NCBI GenBank assembly: GCA_037783415.1
Contig: JAZGTN010000181.1
Span: 620,001-684,000 of the forward strand
Length of the DNA stretch: 64,000 nt
Direction: 5' to 3'
Origin: Leptasterias polaris
Taxonomy: Eukaryota > Echinodermata > Asteroidea > Forcipulatida > Asteriidae
In this document: in pieces, positions 55,201 to 64,000 of the stretch
How positions within the stretch are numbered: the first letter of the stretch is position 1
Layout: each line of letters starts with the position of its first letter
Translations under genes and position numbers: made by a program
The notes under the pieces: model-generated
Databases searched by the model: none
Told to the model about the DNA's origin: nothing
What the model saw: the letters and a program-made list of their open reading frames with translations, nothing else

Positions 55201-58200
55201 GTTGCCATCATCCCCAAAACATGTAAAAGGTATATTCATAATTTTGAAAAAGGTCCCCCCAAAAAGGATCAAGGAGTCCAGCCTCCATATATTCCATTGA
55301 GACTTATCCCACCCTGGTTCTTTTCAGTACCACATTATACTTTCAAGGTATAGATTATTCCACTGTTGTCTCCCGTCAAAGTTGATTGTCACAAAGCTTC
55401 AATTTTTACTTATGATTTCTTCAAATGTTTTCCTTCGTCGGTAGGCTTGACTCTCGAGATGTACATCGAGCAGGATCAATACATGGAGAACATTCAGCCC
55501 TCTGCAGGAGCCAGGGTTACCGTACATCCCCAGACTAAAATGCCATTCCCGGAGGAGGAGGGAACGAGTGTTTCACCGGGACAGGAAACCTTCATCGGTA
55601 TCACCAGAGTAAGTGCCAGTCACACTTTCATAATGGGTTGTTTACTCAACTGTTCGTGTGTCTTTCTTTCGCCGATGTACTAACCAAAATATTCCATATT
55701 CTAAAGTCTCTGCATGTGACCTTTCGTTTTTTATAAGTATATTCCCAATCCAAATGCATTTTTGGGCTCTTAGGTATGTCCAGCACCAGTCGTGTGCAAA
55801 CACCAAATCCATACGTTTAAAAAGGGTGTGTACAATATTGGCAAGGTTGAAAATATAAATGCTCTCAGATTTGCACATAACTTACATGGTTTAAAGATGT
55901 TCATGGCAGAAAACTTTCCTTGACATAGTTTTGCTTGAAATAATACAATTTTTAGGATATGAGGAAAACAATTAGTCTTTCTCACGTGTGATAAAATCCG
56001 ATGTTTGAAAACAGTGAAGATATATTAATGGGTTTTTTAACTGTTTTCTCATGACTCCGCAGACCGATTTAGCTTAAACCTTTACAGGTTTGTTATTCAC
56101 TTACATGTATGTGTTGGGTCACATCAAGTGTGGATGCTGGTCTTTGATAATTACCAATGTCGGTACATTTGCTTTTGAGGCCAATTTGCATTCAATCTTA
56201 AACAGATATTTTCTATTGCTTTTCTGTTTATATTAGATCTTGGGTTCAGAAAAATGAATATTTCGTGTTTAGTTGATCTAAAAATTTGCTCTACATCAAA
56301 AGACACAACTTTGTCTTGAGTATCTGCATTGATTGATCTCTTACAAAAAATGTTTCCTTTTCTAAAGTCTTCTTCTCCGGGCTGCAACTTTCAACCCCCT
56401 CCCCCCGCACAACAAAATAAAGAAAAAACACATACAATTATAACATACACAAAATACAGGCCTATAATAATAATAAAATAATAAAAATAAATACATATAT
56501 AATTAAATAAATAAACAATAAAAACTAAAAAAATAAATAAATAGATAAAAATAACCAAATAAGAAAATAAATATATAAATGAAATAAGTAACAAATACAT
56601 ATAAATGACATTAAAAAAAACTATAACGCTAGTGTAAACGCATAGCGATCAGACCCTGTTCAAGATCCTGCACTTTTAATCCACATCTGTGGAGGTTTGA
56701 ATCAAGAATTTTGTGGATCAGATCCAGCAAAGTGATTTCCAAAAGCAAGTGTAAACGCAAAAGACGGATGGGACGCCGCAACTCAATGTAATAATAATAA
56801 TAACTAGTTCTTATATAGCGCATTTCACAATAACGTCTCAATGCGCTTTACATTAGTGCCCTGGTCATTGGGCCAATAACATTCCTTAAATTTTTCTCAG
56901 CTCCCTGGGGAGTATACAGCCCGGGCTGCCGTGATGGCGCTCCGAAGGCTTTTTCAAACACAATATCAACCTCTACCCTTGCAGGTACCCATTTATACCC
57001 CTGGGTGAAGAGAAGCAATTATAGCAAAGTATCTTGCTCAGGGACACAAGACCGGGACTCGAACACACACCCCGATGACTAAACCACCAGCACTTGAATC
57101 CGATGCTCTTAACCACTCGGCCATGACACCCGATTTTGCTTAGAATGGTTGGCTTTTTGCCTACAAGGAGTCCAGTGTCGAGAATAAAATTAATAATTGT
57201 GTTTGGGGTGAGGAAGAAGTATCTTTGTTGCTCCTCTGGCATGTCTGCTCCAGATCAAAAAATTGTCTCAGATCTGGGTCATAACGCGAAAGTAATTATT
57301 GTTATTGGTCCCTATAAAAATGTCGGATCTCAATCCACTTTTCTGGATTGAGCGTAAACGCAGTGGATGGAAGAAATGCGCAGCACTAATGGTCGAGATG
57401 TTAAGGCGGATGTTAGAATTACGGTCACAAAATAAGGTCAAATCAGTTGTTTCCGCAGTCGGATATAGTCCATGTGTGTACACAGATTCTCTTGGAGAAA
57501 GCCCCAAAACAAAATGTAACCGATATAGACCTTATGCATATGACGTCATTTGAGTAGGGCGCCCTCACCTAGAGGTCAAAAGGAAGATGCTCATTGGCCA
57601 GTCTTGTGCGCCGCGCGTACAAATCAGCGCGTTTCCATTGTTTCATCATCAGTTTACCTCTAAGATGGCGGCTTGGTGACGTCAATGCATAAGGTCTATT
57701 ATACAATACACACGATTCACTGGTCTACATCCGATCTCGTACAACACCTGCATATTAAAGGTTCGTAAAGGTAACTAATCTCAAGTGCAACTGTTTACCA
57801 GACGTTTTCAACTTCTATAATTTTTAATTGCAACCGCACCATATAAATTATGTAGTTTTGCAGGTTTACTGCTGGTCATATGGATAGGCTAGGTTGACTT
57901 AGTTTAAAGATAGGCCTTTGTGTACAGCAATCATCAAAGGTATTCACTAAATTCATGAAGAGAACATGAATACAGCAACCACAATGTGAACATATAATTC
58001 ATAGGGGAAATAATGATAGATAAACATTTTCACAATATTTGTATATTCAAATCATGTGTGTATGTCGATATAGAAAAAAAAACTAAACAGAAAAAAACAA
58101 AAAACAAAACAACTGAAGATTTGGGAAACAATTATTTAGTGTAAAAGATGTTTTAAAAAAATCCCCCATTACTGACAGTTTGTAATAAAATTAAGCATAA

Positions 58201-61200
58201 TTGTTCCTTTTTGTAATCGAAACATCTAGTTCCAGCCTTTTCATGTTCATTGTAATTGAATTTACATTGTCAATTTCCATGTATTTATGTATTATTTTGT
58301 AATTTTTTTTGTATAGGTTTTTGTGTTGTATTCTTTTAGGCGCCTTGATCACTCTAAGTGTGGATATGTGTGCACTGTACATTATGTTATTACTGTTTTG
58401 GTGATTATTTATATAATGACAAAATCAATTAGTGAAACGCCGTATTGTTATTGCAGACGAACTACACTCGTCTGCAGAAGCCGTACACCAACTGCACGGT
58501 AGATAACACTAAAGCGAAAACAGTCTTCAATTTGGCTCTACCGTACATTCACTACAGTCAACGGGTAAGTCAATTAATATTTTTCCTATTGCATTTGATG
58601 GAATAGGCTGAGTTTCTATGTAAGAAATGTACAACAACTGGACATCGTAATAAAACATAACATTTAATCAAACAAGCATCAACCCCGAAAAGGTGTCACA
58701 TTCGCATTTTGAAGAACGAATCAAGTCATTGAGTTTCTATGTAAATAATGGACAAAAGTGGCATCATAATAAAATAGAGAATTTAATCAATTCCCTGAAA
58801 ATGTGTCACATTTTGAAGAAATGAATCAAGTCAACACTGGAATATGCTCTGAACTATAGTATACTTTTCCCAGCTGAAGTTTTAGAAACCCGATATTATG
58901 AGAATTATTTTGCAAACTGTGCTGTTCATTTGGGGAATGTAGGCGTGCGAAAACGACTGCTTCTACCAGAATTTTACCCAAGAATGCGGCTGTACCAATG
59001 CCAAATACAGGTACGATGACAAGATTCCGCTGTGTGTTAATAGAATCCAAGGTAAGACAAAACTATACCGTTTTATGAATATCATATTTCTGTGAAAAAC
59101 AAAATTCCAAATCTGGTGTTTACTGTAAGGTCCATTTTCCGAAACTCTGGCAATATTCAACATAATGTCAACTCCGGTTCAAAATTGACCAAGATCCAGA
59201 ATCTTTGGACAGACCTAAACTTTAGGTCAGTATGAAAAACTTTTCAGACAATTTAAAACTAGAAAAAATATGTTAAATATGTTTATGTGGTTTGTTATTT
59301 AAATATGTTTATAGTATTATTTTATCTTTTTTGAAATTAGAATATCGACACAGATATTACACAAAACAGTAACCATGTTTGTTCTCAACCGTAAACTATC
59401 CCTCTTCGAGATGTAGAACAAAGAGACATACCAACAGGTTTTGTTTCCCCACGCACTGCATCTCTTTGGAACTCCCTGCCCGGTGCATGTTTCCCTCCAT
59501 CCTACAATCTAGACTGTACAAGGAGGAATGTCAATTCTTACCTGTGGCTCTTTTGAGTTATTTTCATCTTAAATGTGTTCTTCTTGTAGCCCCTCAACAA
59601 GAGTGACTGGTTTGGGTGAATTTGCAAAGTTTCTTAAAAATCAACACTTCCACCAATTTGGGGGCCTAGGGTGCACATGATAATGACTCTGCATGTATTT
59701 TGTGGACCGGAAACTTAGAAATGAACCTATTAAAAATATTCCATTTATAAACATATTTTATATGCTATAGTTTAAACCTCTAGGCCTATGAAATATCGTC
59801 TGAAAACACAACATCCAAGATGGCCACCGGATAATGTATTTTAAATTACTATCGAGTTTAACATTACCACGTGACACATCACTCCCATTTCTTGTGAACA
59901 AATTCCAAAATTAGATTGTTGTTGTGTGTGAAAATGACAACAACAACAAAACGCTATAAAAAGTTCGACTATAAAATCGTTGACCCAATGTCAAATAAAC
60001 GTTTAACATGGCAACAACTCTTGTTTTTACAATATGACCCTAGATTGGAAAACATTTTCGGGAACAAGTATGGCTATGGGGCACATTGCGGCCCTTTCCC
60101 TTCCTCCTCCCTCAGATGGGTTAATAATGTCTTTTTCCCAGACTGTGCTTCGAATTTTGCTGCTTCACTGTAAGAACTACGCATGTTTTGTAAAATAAAA
60201 TAAAAACCAAAGCTTGGAAATTTGTAAACAATTAATAATGTGATATACATGAATATTTCTAGATGAGTGCTTGGACAGAATTGAAACGTTTTACTTAAAC
60301 GACGAATTGGACTGCAAATGTACCCCACCATGCAGGTAAATCGACAATATCCTGTCTCACGATATATATTGTTTTTCCGTTTATTTGTTTCAAATTGTTT
60401 ATATCCTGTGACTGCATGATTGTTTTCACTAGTCCATGAACACATTTACATGGGAAGAAAATAAACTGTCAGATTTCGGACATGACTAACAACACGTGAG
60501 TCTGATTTGCATGGTTGTTAAGTTTGACATTATTTACTGAAGAACCACTATCGTCAGTTTTATGGAGTGGAAAGATGAGTAAGACTCAGCTATAGGGTCA
60601 AAACGGGAGGCCGTTCACTATCGCTGTGCATGCAACAATCTGATGGGTGACATGATCTAAAGGCACAGTACACGTTTGGTAATGACTCTGAAAATTAATG
60701 GAAATAAAAACATACTTGGTAAGAAGTACAGCAGCTTTGGGGAGTATAATGAATTTTGAGAAACTTTTAACTTCGTAGTACTAAGGTTATGGAAAAATAT
60801 ATCACTTTTTATTCCCCAAAATTTGAATCTGAGAAGCGTTTCTGTTAGAAACGCTTCTCAGTTTGTGTATTCCTATAGGGAATATTCTTCCTGCGTGGAA
60901 ATATTCGCTCCGGTTTTTCGGTGATATCTCAAAAACGCGACCACCTTTTGAAGTGAAATTTTCACAGGTTAGTTTTATTGTATGTACCTACAATATATAG
61001 GATTAACACAATCAGTAGGCTCCAATTACCAAACGTTAATTATTGTTCTTACTTTAGGAGGTTAGACTTTGTTTTCTTCAACTTAGGTATGGGCAAACAC
61101 TAAAAAATAATACAATGTTTCCACTATAGCGTTCATGTTCATGGTTGAACATACCCTGTGTGGTGTCGTGGTGACATTACACAAAATTGTTTTACCTGCT

Positions 61201-63880
61201 TTAAAGAAACTGTATTGTCATTTTTTGAAATTTCAATGAATGTACAGGGAGTTGGGATACGACGGAGTAGTTGGACAGGCTCGCTGGCCAAACGAGAAGT
61301 TCAAGGTGAGGCGGTGTTTGTCTTTTAAATATCTTTCACCGAAGAGGTGAAATAACTATAGACAGGCGCTTCCAACCTTTCTTGGTCTTAGGGGCGTAAT
61401 TTTTACCGATAGACAACATTGTTATAGAAGAAATTACTTGAACAAAAGGGACATAAATTAAAGACAATCGTCTAAAAAAAAGAAAAACCGAATAGAATAG
61501 AATGATGATGGCTATAAACAAAGATTCCCCGCAAAATTATAAGTGTTAGGGATTTGGGTTAGTCGCACTATACCGTGTACATTGCAGCCAATGGTAAGAT
61601 ACCATTGAACAATTCAGTTCGGCAAAGATGTTTTATAATTTCGCACGGTCTTATTGCTTTCATAACAGCATCAAAATTGTCGGTTTATACCTTTATAGGG
61701 TTAAGGTGGCCTAGCAAATACTGACCGTCAAATGTACTCAATAAACTGATAATGGGCATTTTTAGAGTTATAAAAACACGACCAAGAGCATAGACATTAG
61801 TATTGGTTTATCAAAAATGTTAATAGTTTCTAGTTTAACCACTTGCTATAGGCCTATTTTAAAATAGGCCTTGTTTCTATATTCGGACAAAATGTTTAAT
61901 TTTGTAAGCCAACTTTATTTCAAATATTAACAAATTCAAGCTTATTTCATTTAGCATTGTTTACGGGTGGAGAAAGAGAGGTAGTTGCACTATACTCATT
62001 AACAGAACTTACCATGCTACATGGATGCCGTATACGATTACCTACTCCACTTCGCGTCCGAATTATGGGCTGATCAGTCGAACTTCTCCAAAAACGGCCA
62101 ACTCCTTAAAAAGAAACGCCTGGTGTTTCCTCTTATACAGTTAATCTCCTTACTTAGTGTTTTTTTGTACCATTCTTTTAGCCTTACCTGTACGCTTCTG
62201 TCCGGAATTTCTCCGACGATTTGGAGAAGGATATTGACGGCGATTCAAATCCGAATTTTTTGGAGTGAGTAAAAATGAAACAAAAACGAAATGTAAACTT
62301 TTGATGTAAAGCTACTGAATTGATCATCAAATTGTTGAATGATTTTTAGCTCTTTATAGCCTAAAAGTTGTTACATGTTCAAGTTACGCGATAATTTATC
62401 GTATACGTACACGATAACTTATCGTGTACGTACACCATGACTTATCGTGTACGTACACGATGACTTATAATCAAGATTTGTTTTCATCATGTAACCGCAA
62501 TACGCTTCTTTGTGTACTTTATTTATAAATATTGGACAATGGTGCCTTTACCCCCAGTTAACTAAACGACAATGTTCCATTGCTGTATGTGCGAAACAGC
62601 GGTTTGGCTGACCTTCCCTCCATTTTGTTCTTATGTAACAAATTGCCTTTGGGAATAGAACAATTATTACTTGGCACTTTGTAACAGGAACAAATGTACC
62701 CTCTTTTTTTGCAGGGAGAATGTGCTGAAGATAAACGTGTACTATGACAAACTCGAGTACACTACCATTTATCAGGAGGCAGCATACGACGTAAGTCAAA
62801 TTTATTTTTATAAAATGAATAAGAATAAATATTGTTCATAAAACTAAAGGGATAGAGTTAAATAATATAGTCATACCATTAAGATATATACCGAGCTCTG
62901 GAAGTGCCAACCGACATATTGAGATCCTGAGATAATTTAATACAGGATGACGACATCTTGAGATGATTTATCTAGGGATGACGACATCCTAAAGTAAGAT
63001 GTCGTCATTCCTACATATTTTATCTTTGGATGTCAACATCATGAAAGAAAGATGTCATCAACTTGTAGTTTCATCCTGCAGTAAAATATCTCAGGGTCTC
63101 AACAAGTTGGATGGCACCTACAGAGCTCCGTAGATGAGCATCGATGCCATGGGATGTTACTTTTCAGGCACCAAACAAAATAATAGGCATTCTTTATGCT
63201 TACATTGTCATTGTCATCATCAGCAGCGAAGAATATTGATTCTAATTCTACCAGTCAGGACCAGACATTCCCTTCAGCCTCGTCACGGTTAAATTGAATT
63301 AAATTGGCACTGTCGACAGGATGAAAGCAGGTCTGTGGATGTGCATTGAAGTATAAACTCTCACCCAGTTACTGTATCATAAGGATGCATGGTGCGCGCG
63401 TGCAATAACTGGGTGAGAGTTCATACAAGTACAGCAACAGGCCTGCTTTGGTCATGACGACACAGCCCCTTTAATTAGGGAAATGACAATATTGCCGCAC
63501 CAAGATTAAGTGCACATAAAGTAGTCCAGTGGTGTGTCTATAATAATCTGTTGAATACACTGTTCATTTACTTACTACATGTAATCTGTCATAACCGTTA
63601 GCAAACGTTTAGGCACTATAGGCTATTTTGAGATGAATCCTCAATTTGTTTAAACTCAACTACTCTCTTTATAAATATATTGGAGAGAATAAATTTGTAT
63701 TCCCCATCACTCCTAATAATGTACTGCTCTTCATTGTTTTGTGTTTTTCGTTTGTTACCAGGAGATCGCACTCCTCAGTGATATGGGCGGCAACGTAGGA
63801 TTATGGATCGGAGTGTCTGTACTCACTGTGTTTGAGTTCATCGAACTTGCGTACGATTTGTGCAAACTTATCGCTTTTAG
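51466..63880 (+). CDS. DEG/ENaC/ASIC-superfamily sodium channel subunit, gene 2 (11 exons, 3' end beyond window)
   Basis: Exons 51466-52242, 52954-53123, 54666-54772, 55445-55608, 58457-58564, 58943-59051, 60263-60335, 61248-61305, 62182-62264, 62715-62790 and 63762-63880. Borders are GT/AG and all phases match gene 1. Seen: HG motif (H166-G167 from the first ATG), TM1 about 183-205, FPAVTICN, GHELSDMLLRC, extracellular cysteines (ACENDC, ECGC, CKCTPPC), and TM2 GLWIGVSVLT with G592-V593-S594. The last exon ends in a good donor (AG|GTAAGG), so at least one more exon encodes the cytoplasmic tail, unlike gene 1. The open frame before the HG motif is 165 residues, much longer than gene 1 (31); the true start may be an internal Met, for example at 51787 (MLSRRSIKRG). 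A tandem paralogue of gene 1; the two could assemble in one trimer (inference). Confidence 0.82.
52954..53123 (+). CDS. Channel gene 2, exon 2
   Basis: Acceptor ATAACAG, donor TGG|GTAATA. Encodes PSVDPDTDEDEQFGK and GHELSDMLLRCVFQGQACHS. Phase 0 in, 2 out. Confidence 0.85.
53736..54142. repeat. TTAA-bounded palindromic MITE
   Basis: TTAAAGGGACACGTTGCC at 53736 and GGCAACGCGTGTCCCTTTAA ending 54142. Nearly the whole 407 bp folds back, e.g. GGCTCGAAATTGCGTGGTTT against AAACCACGCAATTTCGAAGC. The centre carries CGCCATTTTG and CAAAATGGCGGCC. In gene 2 intron 2. Confidence 0.88.
54145..54600. other. Intronic sequence, no gene recognised
   Basis: Gene 2 intron 2. Near 54510-54545, GTGATTCGAACCGTGGTCC looks like a reversed B box, perhaps a worn tRNA-related relic. 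A C run lies at 54604-54617. Confidence 0.35.
54666..54772 (+). CDS. Channel gene 2, exon 3
   Basis: Acceptor TTCCCAG, donor ACG|GTAAGG, 107 nt. Encodes DFTHFYHYLYGNCFIFN. Confidence 0.85.
54785..55440. other. Intronic sequence, no gene recognised
   Basis: Gene 2 intron 3; AT-rich, nothing recognised. Confidence 0.35.
55445..55608 (+). CDS. Channel gene 2, exon 4
   Basis: Acceptor TCGGTAG, donor AGA|GTAAGT, 164 nt. Encodes LTLEMYIEQDQYMENIQPSA, MPFPEEEG and SPGQETFIGI. Confidence 0.88.
55822..56170. repeat. MITE family A, copy 2
   Basis: Same internal order as 1-357: AAGGGTGTGTACAATATTGG, CAGATTTGCACATAACTTAC, GTTTTCTCATGACTCCG, TCACATCAAGTGTGGAT and ATTACCAATGTCGG. The right end is truncated or diverged. 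Confidence 0.75.
56440..56630. repeat. AT-rich low-complexity (AAATA)n tract
   Basis: Irregular AAATAAATA-type repeats; the minus-strand frame here (Tyr/Ile/Phe-rich) is an artefact. Confidence 0.85.
56789..57131 (-). mobile_element. tRNA-Leu-like SINE, copy 2
   Basis: On the minus strand it starts with GGTGTCATGGCCGAGTGGTT (tRNA-Leu-like A box) and GTGTTCGAGTCCCGGTCTTG (B box), then a body with CCAGGGGTATAAATGGGTAC, and ends TATAAGAACTAGTTATTATT. Better preserved than the copy at 1944-2271. In gene 2 intron 4, antisense to the gene. Confidence 0.88.
57523..57702. repeat. Short MITE with TATAGACCTTATGCAT ends
   Basis: ATATAGACCTTATGCATATG and TGACGTCA near 57523-57548 are mirrored by TGACGTCAATGCATAAGGTC ending around 57702. 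180 bp; carries AAGATGGCGGC. Flanking TA fits a mariner-like target. In gene 2 intron 4. Confidence 0.82.
57705..58456. other. Intronic sequence, no gene recognised
   Basis: Gene 2 intron 4 up to exon 5; AT-rich with A and T runs. Confidence 0.35.
58457..58564 (+). CDS. Channel gene 2, exon 5
   Basis: Acceptor ATTGCAG, donor CGG|GTAAGT, 36 codons in phase 0. Encodes TNYTRLQKPYTNC to PYIHYSQR. Confidence 0.85.
58943..59051 (+). CDS. Channel gene 2, exon 6
   Basis: Acceptor AATGTAG, donor AAG|GTAAGA, 109 nt. Encodes ACENDCFYQNFTQECGC. Confidence 0.88.
59379..59560 (+). pseudogene. LINE RT C-terminal relic
   Basis: One frame reads IPTGFVSPRTASLWNSLP then GACFPPSYNLD and NVNSYL, resembling the C-terminal end of LINE reverse transcriptases (FFPRTxxLWNSLP). 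Short, flanked by unrecognised intron sequence in gene 2 intron 6. Confidence 0.45.
60263..60335 (+). CDS. Channel gene 2, exon 7
   Basis: Acceptor TTTCTAG, donor CAG|GTAAAT, phase 1 in, 2 out. Encodes ECLDRIETFY and LDCKCTPPC. Confidence 0.82.
60657..61040. repeat. MITE family B-like, copy 3
   Basis: Starts CTAAAGGCACAGTACACG, shares CCAAAATTTGAATCTGAGAA and TTTTCACAGGTTAGTTTTAT with 49425-49819, and ends ATTACCAAACG. GAAGCGTTTCTG/GAAACGCTTC forms an inner palindrome. The left TTAA is CTAA here. Confidence 0.7.
61248..61305 (+). CDS. Channel gene 2, exon 8
   Basis: Acceptor TGTACAG, donor AAG|GTGAGG, 58 nt as in gene 1. Encodes ELGYDGVVGQARWPNEKFK, with the conserved WP. Confidence 0.82.
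61306..62181. other. Intronic sequence, no gene recognised
   Basis: Gene 2 intron 8; nothing recognised. Confidence 0.35.
62182..62264 (+). CDS. Channel gene 2, exon 9
   Basis: Acceptor CTTTTAG, donor GGA|GTGAGT, phase 0 in, 2 out. Encodes PYLYASVRNFSDDLEKDIDG; six nt longer than the gene 1 exon. Confidence 0.8.
62388..62476. repeat. Tandem palindromic repeat, 23-bp unit
   Basis: Three full and one partial unit of ACGATAACTTATCGTGTACG-TAC with small changes. Each unit is close to self-complementary (CGATAA/TTATCG and GTACGTAC), so the block can fold in several registers. Confidence 0.85.
62715..62790 (+). CDS. Channel gene 2, exon 10
   Basis: Acceptor TTTTGCAG, donor GAC|GTAAGT, 76 nt. Encodes ENVLKINVYYDKLEYTTIYQ. 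Confidence 0.88.
62890..63131. repeat. Foldback MITE with CGAGCTCTGGAAGTGCCA ends
   Basis: CGAGCTCTGGAAGTGCCAAC is mirrored by GTTGGATGGCACCTACAGAG and CTCCG. Inside, GATGACGACATC and its reverse recur several times. In gene 2 intron 10. Confidence 0.78.
63324..63449. repeat. Short inverted-repeat element
   Basis: AAAGCAGGTCTGT against ACAGGCCTGCTTT, and AACTCTCACCCAGTTACTG against AATAACTGGGTGAGAGTT. 126 bp, in gene 2 intron 10. Confidence 0.75.
63762..63880 (+). CDS. Channel gene 2, exon 11 (TM2 and pore)
   Basis: Acceptor TTACCAG, donor TTAG|GTAAGG. Encodes LLSDMGGNVGLWIGVSVLTV then EFIELAYDLCKL. Leaves in phase 2, so coding continues past 64000. Confidence 0.9.
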
Positions 63881-64000
63881 GTAAGGCATCTATATTCACA
63901 CAGGCTGCTGTTTTCGGTTGAACCCCACGTGACCACGTTTCATCCAACCAGAATACAGAACTAGCAAGAGGTGTACTTTAAATAGATAGGCCCCCTATAC
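63881..64000 (+). other. Start of channel gene 2 intron 11
   Basis: Follows donor GTAAGG; no further exon visible before the window ends. Confidence 0.7.

Noticed and set aside
56391..56600. Minus-strand hydrophobic ORF rich in Tyr, Ile and Phe
   Set aside because: Product of an AAATA low-complexity tract.

Overview
The window looks like nuclear DNA of a marine invertebrate deuterostome, most likely an echinoderm and probably a sea star. It is AT-rich, has short exons in long introns with GT/AG borders, carries two DEG/ENaC-type sodium channel genes, and is packed with short inverted-repeat elements and a tRNA-Leu-like SINE that I associate from memory with sea-star genomes. The species call is inference; the gene and repeat calls rest on the sequence.

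The host content is a tandem pair of DEG/ENaC/ASIC-superfamily channel genes, both on the + strand. Gene 1 (2698-41230) can be assembled from twelve exons whose splice phases all agree, giving a complete 507-residue channel. Gene 2 (51466 to beyond the window) shows eleven exons with the same phases at every corresponding junction; its first exon covers the first two exons of gene 1. Both keep the cytoplasmic HG motif, the post-TM1 FPAVT motif, the cysteine-rich extracellular domain and the TM2 pore, where the selectivity triplet reads G-V-S.

The introns of gene 1 hold most of the mobile DNA. Three closely similar piggyBac-type elements of about 3.8 kb lie at 6428-10230 (-), 11024-14789 (+) and 24402-28255 (+). 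Copy 1 has an unbroken 577-residue transposase; copies 2 and 3 are broken. Copies 1 and 2 are head-to-head and bracket gene 1 exon 2. Copy 3 split a Penelope-like retroelement. Two decayed LINE reverse transcriptase regions lie at 21150-23100 (-) and 28744-30265 (+). The intron between exons 6 and 7 holds about 44 tandem copies of a tRNA-like SINE head (34443-37381).

Between the genes lie a LINE reverse transcriptase unit bounded by inverted 40-bp ends (43077-45036, -), directly followed by a DIRS-type tyrosine-recombinase retroelement (45037-49152) with inverted terminal repeats, an internal complementary region, a deleted reverse transcriptase and an inserted tandem SINE. Gene 2 introns carry further MITEs and a second tRNA-Leu-like SINE. 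No rRNA gene, functional tRNA gene or CRISPR array was seen.
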